Below are positions 1 through 5,986 of a stretch of DNA of 8,980 bases, piece after piece. The translations under genes and the position numbers were made by a program. The notes under the pieces are model-generated. The model made no database searches, had not been told where the DNA came from, and saw nothing but the letters and a program-made list of their open reading frames with translations. The DNA comes from Chordibacter forsetii (lineage in GTDB: Bacteria > Verrucomicrobiota > Verrucomicrobiia > Opitutales > Seribacteraceae). Each line of letters opens with the position of its first letter. Within the stretch, counting starts at the first letter, position 1. The DNA lies in the NCBI RefSeq assembly GCF_964187505.1, contig NZ_CAXLML010000193.1:1-8980 (forward strand). The letters run 5' to 3'.

Positions 1-603
1 GATTGCATCTTCGGTCATATCCTTCCCTCCACCGGAACGAAGTCTTTCTACCCGTTTTTTAGGATCGCACCGTTGTTGCATCACCTTGGGTAAGCTCATA
101 CTGATACCCTTCAGAGCACTCTTCATGGCTTGGTTATTCATCGTCGATTTGGACATTTGCGGAGGGGCCGCTTCCACAACCGGAGCAAGATCTTTAACAT
201 CCAATTCGTTGAAGTCGGGCAGGGCAATTTCGGACACTGTGGTGGTCTTAAATTCGGACTTCGATGAGGGGGTTGCCTTTTTTTGACGCTGCATCAATTT
301 CTGCATTTGTTTTTGCACCTGTTGCTGCTGCTGGGCTGCAGGTGGGCCTGCTTCCCCAAAATCTGAATCCCCTTCCTCACCGACATGAACAACGATGGTC
401 CATGCGAGCATAAAACCAATAATCCCCACAATGATACCGAGTGATAAGAGAAGACTGTTCAATAACCTGTATTCGCGAAGATATTTCCCGAAGGCACCCT
501 CAGCAGGTGGCACTTCTGTGACTTGGCCTGAATCTTCCTCGCCGGAAAATTCGGAGTCATCTCCATAATCGGCTTCTTCTTCGTTCTCAGCTTCTTCGTC
601 CAT
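1..603 (-). CDS. single-pass membrane protein with acidic N-terminus, partial (C-terminus beyond window)
   Basis: I read an open frame on the minus strand from an ATG at 603-601 to the window edge, 201 codons with no stop. Residues 1-37 are strongly acidic. Residues about 47-74 form one hydrophobic membrane segment (LLNSLLLSLGIIVGIIGFML begins it). A Gln-rich stretch (QQQQQVQKQMQK, about 91-102) and a low-complexity linker follow, then a basic, glycine-containing stretch (about 176-195) ending in TEDAI at the edge. The N-terminus is probably cytoplasmic and the rest periplasmic. In Verrucomicrobiota, membrane-anchored squalene-cyclase-like repeat proteins often have this layout, with the first helix of the repeat domain starting after such a linker. 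I infer, weakly, that the missing part is such a domain. It diverges from the exported-protein cluster on the + strand. There is no Shine-Dalgarno sequence before the ATG. The frame is well supported; the function is not. Confidence 0.75.
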   Translation of the reverse strand, partial: MDEEAENEEEADYGDDSEFSGEEDSGQVTEVPPAEGAFGKYLREYRLLNSLLLSLGIIVGIIGFMLAWTIVVHVGEEGDSDFGEAGPPAAQQQQQVQKQMQKLMQRQKKATPSSKSEFKTTTVSEIALPDFNELDVKDLAPVVEAAPPQMSKSTMNNQAMKSALKGISMSLPKVMQQRCDPKKRVERLRSGGGKDMTEDAI

Positions 604-639
604 TATTATTAACAGGGTGGGTGAATAGAATAATTTAAA

Positions 640-667
640 CTTATCGATACAGAACGATAAAGGTCAA
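640..667 (-). promoter_or_regulatory. possible sigma70-type promoter of the minus-strand membrane gene
   Basis: On the minus strand, TTGACC (plus coordinates 662-667) matches the -35 consensus at 5 of 6 positions. GATAAG (640-645) lies 16 nt downstream as a 4 of 6 match to -10. The start codon is at 603, leaving a leader of about 30 nt. The -10 overlaps one arm of a TTATCG-N8-CGATAA dyad. This is read by eye; consensus strength in this organism is unknown. Confidence 0.3.
641..660. repeat. inverted repeat in the divergent intergenic region, operator-like
   Basis: TTATCG at 641-646 and CGATAA at 655-660 form a perfect 6-bp dyad with an 8-nt spacer, 20 bp in total. It covers the -10 and part of the spacer of the minus-strand promoter predicted here. 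That is a typical position for a repressor operator, but 6-bp dyads also occur by chance in AT-rich intergenic DNA. The other bases between 604 and 774 show no gene or RNA that I can recognise. Confidence 0.3.
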
Positions 668-736
668 GCAAGCACAGAAGGCGGAAATGATGCACAGGTT
701 ATTCAATATTATCTGAGAATCTAACTCCTGATGCCA

Positions 737-765
737 TTGACTTCGGTAGGAAATCAAATTGAAAT
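737..765 (+). promoter_or_regulatory. possible promoter of the exported-protein cluster
   Basis: TTGACT (737-742, 5 of 6 to the -35 consensus) is followed after 17 nt by TGAAAT (760-765, 4 of 6 to -10). The ATG of the first gene is at 775, so a transcript from this site would have almost no leader. That fits the absence of a Shine-Dalgarno sequence, but the -10 is weak. Confidence 0.3.
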
Positions 766-774
766 TGTTCTTTT

Positions 775-1467
775 ATGATAACCTATTACTCGAAAGTGTT
801 TTCAGGCTTGTTGGTTTTGGTGGCACTCTTTGGTCCTTTTTTAAGTTATGCTGAGGAGGCACATCCATATCCGGAAATTTCCGAGATCGGACCAGGGCGT
901 TATCAATTTGGGGACATTTTAATTGATCAAAATAATCGAGAGTTTTCATTTCCTGGAATTTGTAATCAAATAAGTGGTCTGGTGGAATATGCATTGGTTC
1001 ATGAAAACGGAAAAGTTCATGAATCTTTGTTTCGGACCAAAGTCAGGCCCCGTTTTGTACATGCATGCTTCCTTCTCCTTAAGGAAAAGCCGGAAACCAG
1101 ATTCTTTAAGATTCTTGACGGTAATGTTAGTGAATGGACAAACCTAAGAAGAATTGAGCTATCGATAATCTGGGAACAAAATAACACTTATCAGGAAAAG
1201 CCCATTAGCTCGATGGTCATCAATCAGGTTGATAATCGAGAACTAGCTAGTAAATCCTTTGTTTTTTCAGGATCGAGCACCATAGAGGGTCAGTATCTAG
1301 CAGAAATGGATGGTTCAATTATTGCGGTTTACCATGATTCGAGAGCTGTTCTTAACAGTATGGATAAGCAGAGTAATTCGGATGAAGTTTGGATAGCCCA
1401 TCAAATCGCGATGCCCCCTAAAGGTTACCCCGTTCGAATCCGCTTGAAATTGCCAAAAAAGGAGTAA
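775..1467 (+). CDS. secreted YdjY-domain protein
   Basis: A 230-residue protein with a Sec signal peptide (hydrophobic core about 8-24, probable cleavage after SYA at 24-26). The mature part resembles the YdjY-like domain found in many planctomycete and verrucomicrobial secreted proteins. It has FPGICNQISGLVEYALV (59-75), then NGKVHESLF (78-86), a helix of the HACFLLL type (96-102), a W-containing strand near 132-133, and later FSGSSTIEGQYLAEMDGSII (164-183) ending in a Val/Ile-rich strand. The molecular role of this domain is not established. E. coli YdjY is sometimes labelled iron-sulfur-like, but only two cysteines are present here (63 and 98) and no ferredoxin motif is seen. It is the first gene of a cluster of three exported proteins, with 17 nt to the next gene. 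There is no Shine-Dalgarno sequence; this ATG is chosen because it gives a clean signal peptide. Confidence 0.8.
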   Translation: MITYYSKVFSGLLVLVALFGPFLSYAEEAHPYPEISEIGPGRYQFGDILIDQNNREFSFPGICNQISGLVEYALVHENGKVHESLFRTKVRPRFVHACFLLLKEKPETRFFKILDGNVSEWTNLRRIELSIIWEQNNTYQEKPISSMVINQVDNRELASKSFVFSGSSTIEGQYLAEMDGSIIAVYHDSRAVLNSMDKQSNSDEVWIAHQIAMPPKGYPVRIRLKLPKKE

Positions 1468-1484
1468 TTTTTTAGTTTTATACA

Positions 1485-2645
1485 ATGAATCTGATACTAA
1501 TTTTAAAATTCTTGCTTCAAGGAACATGCATTTGGGCCTTGATAAGTTTAAACTTTCATCTCCAGGCATCGCCCAACACCTCCCTGAAGTTGGAAATTGA
1601 GAGGTCATTGGATAAGGGGTTGAGCTGGTTACATGGAGAACAAAATGCCACCGATGGTTATTGGGGGAGTTCTCAGTATCCTGCTCTTACAGCCTTGGTG
1701 CTTCGTGCGACCCTTGGGCATCCTTCTGTGACGGAGACCAAAAAATACCGTGAACAAATTACCTCAGGCTTTAAATTTTTACGCACAAAAGTACAATCAG
1801 ATGGAGGTATTTATGGTAAAGGTTTAGCCTCTTACAATACTTCGATTAGTTTAATGGCTTTTCTTCAGCAGAACGACCCGATCGATAAATCGATTATCCA
1901 ATCGGCTCGAAGGTTCCTAGTGAATCAGCAATCAGACTTTGATGAAAAAGGAAAGAGAGATAATGTTTTTGATGGCGGGGTGGGATATGGATCGACTTGG
2001 GCGCATTCCGACTTATCTAACACCCATTTAGCATTGGAGGCACTTTACTATGCTAAAAAGACTATCGGCTCCAAAGAAGAAGATATTACAAAATTAGATT
2101 GGCAGGCCGCGATTGATTTTGTTTCCAAGTGTCAAAACTTACCGGAAACAAATGATGAGGAATGGGTGAGTCAACACCCTGAAGACCGTGGAGGATTTGT
2201 CTATTTTCCTGGTAATAGTATGGCAGGAGAAAGAGAGGATGCCAATGGCACAGTATCCCTGAGGTCATATGGAAGCATGAGTTATGCGGGCTTGCTCAGT
2301 TTTATTTACGCAGAAATGGATGCCTCTGATCCCAGGGTCTTGGCGGTGCGTGAATGGTTGGCTAAAAATTATCAAATTGCTGAAAACCCAGGTATGGGAC
2401 AGCAGGGTCTTTTTTATTATTACCACACGATGTCTAAGGCCCTGTCTCTTGCTGGTGTAGAACAGATTAAAGATTCCTCGGGTAAAAGCCGGGATTGGCG
2501 TAAGGAACTTACCCTCGCCTTACTCGACACCCAAAGCAATGATGGATACTGGGTCAACGAATCAGGTCGGTGGTGGGAAAAGGATCCTGTGTTAGTTAGT
2601 TGCTATGCGATGTTGGCGTTGGAAAGAATTTATTATGCTTTGTAA
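1485..2645 (+). CDS. exported alpha/alpha-toroid (prenyltransferase/squalene-oxidase repeat) protein
   Basis: A 386-residue protein with an N-terminal hydrophobic signal peptide (about 1-29, likely cleavage after QAS). The mature part carries repeats of the squalene-hopene cyclase/prenyltransferase alpha-alpha barrel type. QW-like motifs Q-x4-G-x-W are seen at 53-60, in degenerate form at 104-110, and at 350-356. GLSWL (45-49), a GGFVYFPG turn (236-243), SYGSMSYAGLLS (261-272), GQQGLFYYY (305-313) and a final helix VSCYAMLALE (371-380) all suit the family. The DxDD acid motif of class II terpene cyclases is absent, so true cyclase activity is unlikely. With its export signal, the protein more likely has a binding or structural role in the periplasm. 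Its substrate is unknown. The next gene starts inside its last codons. The fold call is strong; the function is unknown. Confidence 0.82.
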   Translation: MNLILILKFLLQGTCIWALISLNFHLQASPNTSLKLEIERSLDKGLSWLHGEQNATDGYWGSSQYPALTALVLRATLGHPSVTETKKYREQITSGFKFLRTKVQSDGGIYGKGLASYNTSISLMAFLQQNDPIDKSIIQSARRFLVNQQSDFDEKGKRDNVFDGGVGYGSTWAHSDLSNTHLALEALYYAKKTIGSKEEDITKLDWQAAIDFVSKCQNLPETNDEEWVSQHPEDRGGFVYFPGNSMAGEREDANGTVSLRSYGSMSYAGLLSFIYAEMDASDPRVLAVREWLAKNYQIAENPGMGQQGLFYYYHTMSKALSLAGVEQIKDSSGKSRDWRKELTLALLDTQSNDGYWVNESGRWWEKDPVLVSCYAMLALERIYYAL

Positions 2646-3225
2646 TTTAAGAAACGGAATTTTGGTTGGTCTTTTATCAATTTCTGCATCTTCAAATGCA
2701 CGGCCAAACGACTTTCCAGAATCTCCTGGATTTCCAAAGCTTGTAGAGCCGGGTTTTTTTGCCGGGCTTAAGCAAGGAGACAACCGGGAGATTGTACTGC
2801 AAAAATTACAATCACGCAATTTCTTGGGTTACCGAGAGTTGCAATCCGACTTGATCAAGTCTCCCATCCGTTGGGATGGTCACGCCTATGAATTAACCTG
2901 TAAATTCGAGGGCAAATCTCTTAGCCTTTGTTTAATACAAGGAGAGGCAGGGTGGCAGGATTTTTTTTATGATGAAATCGTTCGTCCGCAATGGCAGATT
3001 TTGCGCAAGCGGGTAACCTCTGCTTACGGGAAACCCAATAAACAAGTCCCTTTTCCTCACCTTTGGGATGTTCCTCAGAATGATTCAGGTGGTTTTATTA
3101 CTGATAGTTGGGAGTTGTCAGACCGCACGATTATGCTTTGTGTGCAATCCTACACTCAGCAGGATTGCTGCACTCGCCAAGTTCTCGACTTTTCTTGCTG
3201 TACTTTATTAATTCAGCCAAAGTGA
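2635..3225 (+). CDS. small cysteine-rich exported protein of unknown function
   Basis: I do not recognise this 196-residue protein. The frame could begin at ATG 2605, but ATG 2635 gives a proper signal peptide (basic start, then hydrophobic GILVGLLSISASS, cleavage probably after SNA at 20-22). The chosen start overlaps the upstream stop codon by 11 nt, which suggests translational coupling. The mature part contains AGLKQGDNREIVLQKLQSRN (43-62), a G-x-x-x-x-x-V/I-x-x-x-L pattern as in many small envelope proteins. It then looks like mixed alpha/beta with a DSWELSDRTIMLCVQSY stretch (157-173). Seven cysteines follow the signal peptide (89, 99, 169, and two pairs at 178/179 and 188/189), suggesting disulfides in an oxidising compartment or metal binding. 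The export call is solid; the rest is description only. Confidence 0.7.
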   Translation: MLCNLRNGILVGLLSISASSNARPNDFPESPGFPKLVEPGFFAGLKQGDNREIVLQKLQSRNFLGYRELQSDLIKSPIRWDGHAYELTCKFEGKSLSLCLIQGEAGWQDFFYDEIVRPQWQILRKRVTSAYGKPNKQVPFPHLWDVPQNDSGGFITDSWELSDRTIMLCVQSYTQQDCCTRQVLDFSCCTLLIQPK

Positions 3226-3242
3226 AGGCTTCCTGCCCGCAC

Positions 3243-3271
3243 TTGATTTATGCAAATTGAAATCTTTTACT
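3243..3271 (+). promoter_or_regulatory. weak possible promoter upstream of ftsY
   Basis: TTGATT (3243-3248) and TTTACT (3266-3271) are each 4 of 6 to consensus with a 17-nt spacer. They lie in the 54-nt gap before ftsY, close to its ATG at 3280. The gap is long enough for a separate start of transcription, but read-through from the exported-protein genes is equally possible. Confidence 0.2.
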
Positions 3272-3279
3272 TCTAAGAA

Positions 3280-4215
3280 ATGGGACTGTTTTCAAAATTT
3301 AAAAAAGGATTAAGCAAAGGGTCGGCTCTTCTACAGGGTGCCTTTGATCGAGTGTCCGGAAGAAGCTCACTTTCGGAAGACGACTTTCTTGATTTGGAGG
3401 AAGCTTTTTACGCATGCGACTTTGGTCCTGACACAACCGAAGAAATTTTATCAGAAATTCAAACTACATTCAAAAAAGATAAAGAATTCAGGGGGGATGA
3501 CGCCCGCAAAGTAGCCCGAGCCGTGCTGAGGAAGGCCTTGGCAAATTCTGAAGGCAAACTTGATGAAACTCCTGCAGGTAAGCCAGAAGTTATTTGCCTC
3601 ATCGGAGTGAATGGTTCAGGCAAAACCACAACCTGTGCAAAGTTGGGTAATCTTTTTTCTGAGGCTGGTAAAAGCCTGACTTTGGGTGCATGTGATACTT
3701 TTCGTGCGGCGGCTACTGAGCAGTTAAAGTCATGGGCCAATCGGTTGGACCTGGAAATCGTTTCCGGTCACCACGGGGGTGACGCCGCAGCTGTGGCGTT
3801 TGACGCTTATTCATCGGCTCAGGCAAAAGGGCGAGATTATTTATTGCTCGATACCGCGGGTCGACTGCATGTTAAGGATCACCTGATGGAAGAATTAGCG
3901 AAGTTGAGGCGCGTTCTTCAAAACCGGGACCCCGAGAGCCCGCATCATTCTTGGCTCGTTGTAGACGGATCAACCGGTACCAATGGACTTTCTCAAGCGA
4001 AGTTATTCCACGAAAAATTTGGCCTCACCGGTTTAGTGGTTACCAAATTGGATGGAACTTCCAAGGGAGGTGCCCTGGTTTCAATCTATCGGGAATTAAA
4101 AATCCCAGTTTATTTTCTCGGGCTTGGAGAACAACCAGACGACCTGCAACCTTTCTCGATCGATGCCTACTTGGACTCCTTACTTCCCGACCTTGTTGAA
4201 AGTGTTGATCGGTAG
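3280..4215 (+). CDS. ftsY: signal recognition particle receptor FtsY
   Basis: FtsY is the SRP receptor GTPase. It docks the Ffh-ribosome-nascent chain complex at the inner membrane for co-translational insertion. The 311 residues hold an N-terminal amphipathic basic helix (MGLFSKFKKGL, the conserved membrane-targeting sequence), the four-helix N domain (about 20-95), and the GTPase G domain. All G motifs are visible: P-loop GVNGSGKTTT (109-118), DTFRAAATEQL (139-149), DTAGR (191-195), TKLDG (255-259) and GLGEQPDDLQPF (281-292). The long acidic A domain of E. coli FtsY is missing, as in many bacteria. One oddity is DGSTGTN (229-235), where most bacterial FtsY have DATTGQN; chloroplast FtsY also departs from Q here. 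There is no Shine-Dalgarno sequence. The stop is followed after 5 to 23 nt by aroB, depending on the aroB start. Confidence 0.97.
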   Translation: MGLFSKFKKGLSKGSALLQGAFDRVSGRSSLSEDDFLDLEEAFYACDFGPDTTEEILSEIQTTFKKDKEFRGDDARKVARAVLRKALANSEGKLDETPAGKPEVICLIGVNGSGKTTTCAKLGNLFSEAGKSLTLGACDTFRAAATEQLKSWANRLDLEIVSGHHGGDAAAVAFDAYSSAQAKGRDYLLLDTAGRLHVKDHLMEELAKLRRVLQNRDPESPHHSWLVVDGSTGTNGLSQAKLFHEKFGLTGLVVTKLDGTSKGGALVSIYRELKIPVYFLGLGEQPDDLQPFSIDAYLDSLLPDLVESVDR

Positions 4216-4220
4216 ATTGA

Positions 4221-5333
4221 TTGAATAAGATGAATTCTATGGAAAAGAGTTTAACTGTTAGTTTAGGATCGAGGAGTTACCCCATTGATATTGGTAGGAA
4301 TTTGGCTGGAAAACTTGGTGAATTCATTCAGATGAATATTTCTGAGGGCCGAAAAGGAGTGGCATTAGTGGATGAAAATTTCAAAGCTGCCCAACCAGAA
4401 TTTTGTAGAAATGTCCTCCATTCAATTCCATATCTCGTTGTGCCTTCGGGAGAAGGGAGTAAGTCTATTGAACAATTATCAAAAACTTGGGACTTTCTTG
4501 CTCAATCAAAAATTGATCGAAGTGGATTTCTTTTAGCCATTGGTGGAGGAGTAGTTGGCGACCTAGCCGGTTTTGCCGCGGCAAGTTTTCTTAGGGGTAT
4601 TTCGTTTCATCAAGTTCCTACAACCCTTCTTGCCATGGTAGATAGTTCGGTTGGTGGAAAAACCGGGATTAACCTGAGTTCAGGTAAAAACCTGGTCGGT
4701 TCTTTTCATCAACCAGATTCTGTCGTGGTTGATTTAGATCTTCTAAAAACTCTGCCCAATCGAGAATTCTCTGCTGGAATGGGAGAGGTAATTAAGTATG
4801 GCATGCTTGGAGACAGCCAATTATTTAACAGTTTGCTTGTTCGAAAAAGCCCGTTTTCTCCAAACTCTTCTGATTTATGCGAACTTATTGAAAGATGTTG
4901 TGCTATCAAAGCTAAGGTCGTGCAGTCGGACGAACGCGAGACTTCTGGTTTGGAGGGCGGAAGAGCTTTACTCAACCTAGGCCATACTTTTGCACATGCT
5001 ATAGAAAAGGTTGCGGGCTACGGTTCTTATTTACATGGGGAGGCCGTGGCAATTGGACTTGTCTGTGCCTTGCGACTTTCCCAACTGGTCGATGGGGGTG
5101 AAGGTTTAAAAGAAAGTAGTTTATTGGAACTACTTGGTGTTTATAATTTGCCGGTCAAATTAAAAGAACCTTTAAAACTAGACGATCTAGTCATGGCATT
5201 GGAGTCAGATAAAAAAGTGGACCGGGGAGTTCTGCGCTTTGTATTATTGCGTGAGGTCGGTGAAGCTTTTTGTAGCGACGATGCTAACCAAGATCAGATT
5301 GTAACTGCTTGGAAGTCAGTGGGGGCAAATTAA
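4221..5333 (+). CDS. aroB: 3-dehydroquinate synthase
   Basis: AroB converts DAHP to 3-dehydroquinate, the second step of the shikimate pathway, in the cytoplasm using NAD+ and a divalent metal (usually Zn). Counting from TTG 4221, it is 370 residues, close to the usual 350-370. The NAD-binding loop is GGGVVGDLAGFAAASFLRG (108-126). The substrate loop PTTLLAMVDSSVGGKTGIN (133-151) and FHQP (162-165) are intact. Metal ligands by comparison with E. coli are E189 (GMGEVIKYG), H255 (LGHTFAHAIE) and H272 (LHGEA), with the correct 17-residue spacing between the two histidines. Start choice is open: TTG 4221, ATG 4230 (MNSMEKS) and ATG 4239 (MEKSL) are all in frame and none has a Shine-Dalgarno sequence. 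ATG 4230 or 4239 seems more likely than TTG. It follows ftsY by at most 23 nt. Confidence 0.96.
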   Translation: MNKMNSMEKSLTVSLGSRSYPIDIGRNLAGKLGEFIQMNISEGRKGVALVDENFKAAQPEFCRNVLHSIPYLVVPSGEGSKSIEQLSKTWDFLAQSKIDRSGFLLAIGGGVVGDLAGFAAASFLRGISFHQVPTTLLAMVDSSVGGKTGINLSSGKNLVGSFHQPDSVVVDLDLLKTLPNREFSAGMGEVIKYGMLGDSQLFNSLLVRKSPFSPNSSDLCELIERCCAIKAKVVQSDERETSGLEGGRALLNLGHTFAHAIEKVAGYGSYLHGEAVAIGLVCALRLSQLVDGGEGLKESSLLELLGVYNLPVKLKEPLKLDDLVMALESDKKVDRGVLRFVLLREVGEAFCSDDANQDQIVTAWKSVGAN

Positions 5334-5361
5334 TCAGTTCATCCTAATTAATTGAACTGAT
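5333..5361. repeat. 9-bp inverted repeat joining the aroB stop to the next start codon
   Basis: ATCAGTTCA (5333-5341) and TGAACTGAT (5353-5361) are perfect reverse complements around an 11-nt AT-rich loop. The left arm begins with the last base of the aroB stop codon. The right arm contains the first two bases of the ATG of the downstream gene. In mRNA, the hairpin would hold the start codon in its stem. No T-tract follows, so it does not look like a terminator. The arms are seen directly; a role in translation control is inference. Confidence 0.6.
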
Positions 5362-5968
5362 GGTCGAGCAGGATCTGATAGGTGCATACTTTGAGAGTAA
5401 TGGATTTTTGGTGCGTCAAGCAACCATCGCAACTCTGGCTACCACCAAAAAAAAATTGAACCCATTGCCCGTTTTGGCGGTTATGAATCCGCGGGCAACG
5501 AGCAACGACCTGGCCTTAAATACCCGTTTATACTCCGCAGATTTGGCTAAGATACGATTTGCCTCTGTGGCCATATTGGGCTGGGGAAATAGCAGTTTTT
5601 CTCCAGCATCTCTTTCGAGTGATGCTCAATTGATCAAATATTTTAAGCAGGAAATAGATGAGTCCAGGATTAAGGAATGTTTTTCGACCAAGTCAGAATG
5701 GAGCGATGCCGGAATTGGTGATTCCCTGCGGATTCTTGTCGTTCCTGCTCTTCCATCTAGTACCGAACGGTTGACAAAATTATACCAAATGTTTGAAGGC
5801 TTGGAAGTTGATGGTGTGCTTACCTTGCGTTCAATTTTAGAAAATTTACTCAGGCAGTCCCAACCTGCAAAGTCGTACGAGGGAAGAGAAGTTCTACAAT
5901 TACTCAGACTGGTTAAGGCTTATGGCTTGTCCAAAGATCCCCAATTAGAGATTTTTCAGGACGATTGA
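5360..5968 (+). CDS. conserved-looking cytoplasmic protein of unknown function
   Basis: I cannot name this 202-residue protein. It has no signal peptide or membrane segment. The N-terminus (GAYFESNGFLVRQ, 8-20) followed by a strand ending VMNPRA (41-46) has the helix-strand layout seen at the start of some nuclease-like folds. No clear PD-(D/E)xK residues are present, so that idea is weak. The middle has FASVAILGWGNSSFSPASL (67-85), and another strand is RILVVPALPSS (124-134). The C-terminal half is helical: GVLTLRSILENLLRQ (152-166) and GREVLQLLRLVKAYGLSKDP (175-194), then LEIF. As I recall it, this C-terminal pattern resembles a family in Verrucomicrobiota without a known role. It sits 26 nt after aroB and 18 nt before lpxA, so it is probably co-transcribed. 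Its start codon lies in a hairpin arm. A nine-A tract (5447-5455) encodes KKK near the N-terminus. Confidence 0.75.
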   Translation: MVEQDLIGAYFESNGFLVRQATIATLATTKKKLNPLPVLAVMNPRATSNDLALNTRLYSADLAKIRFASVAILGWGNSSFSPASLSSDAQLIKYFKQEIDESRIKECFSTKSEWSDAGIGDSLRILVVPALPSSTERLTKLYQMFEGLEVDGVLTLRSILENLLRQSQPAKSYEGREVLQLLRLVKAYGLSKDPQLEIFQDD

Positions 5969-5986
5969 TTTTAGTAAGATTTAAAA

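Noticed and set aside
86..286. 66-codon plus-strand frame at the left edge
   Set aside because: It is antisense to the 201-codon membrane-protein frame, which has a proper membrane helix and domain layout.
1315..1608. 97-codon minus-strand frame across the YdjY/toroid junction
   Set aside because: It is antisense to two signal-peptide genes and has no recognisable motif; it is a chance frame.
2605..2634. Upstream ATG start for the Cys-rich exported protein
   Set aside because: It adds MRCWRWKEFI in front of an otherwise normal signal peptide and lengthens the overlap with the toroid gene to 41 nt; ATG 2635 fits better.
1485..2645. Active squalene-hopene or terpene cyclase
   Set aside because: No DxDD motif is present, the protein is shorter than such cyclases, and it carries an export signal.
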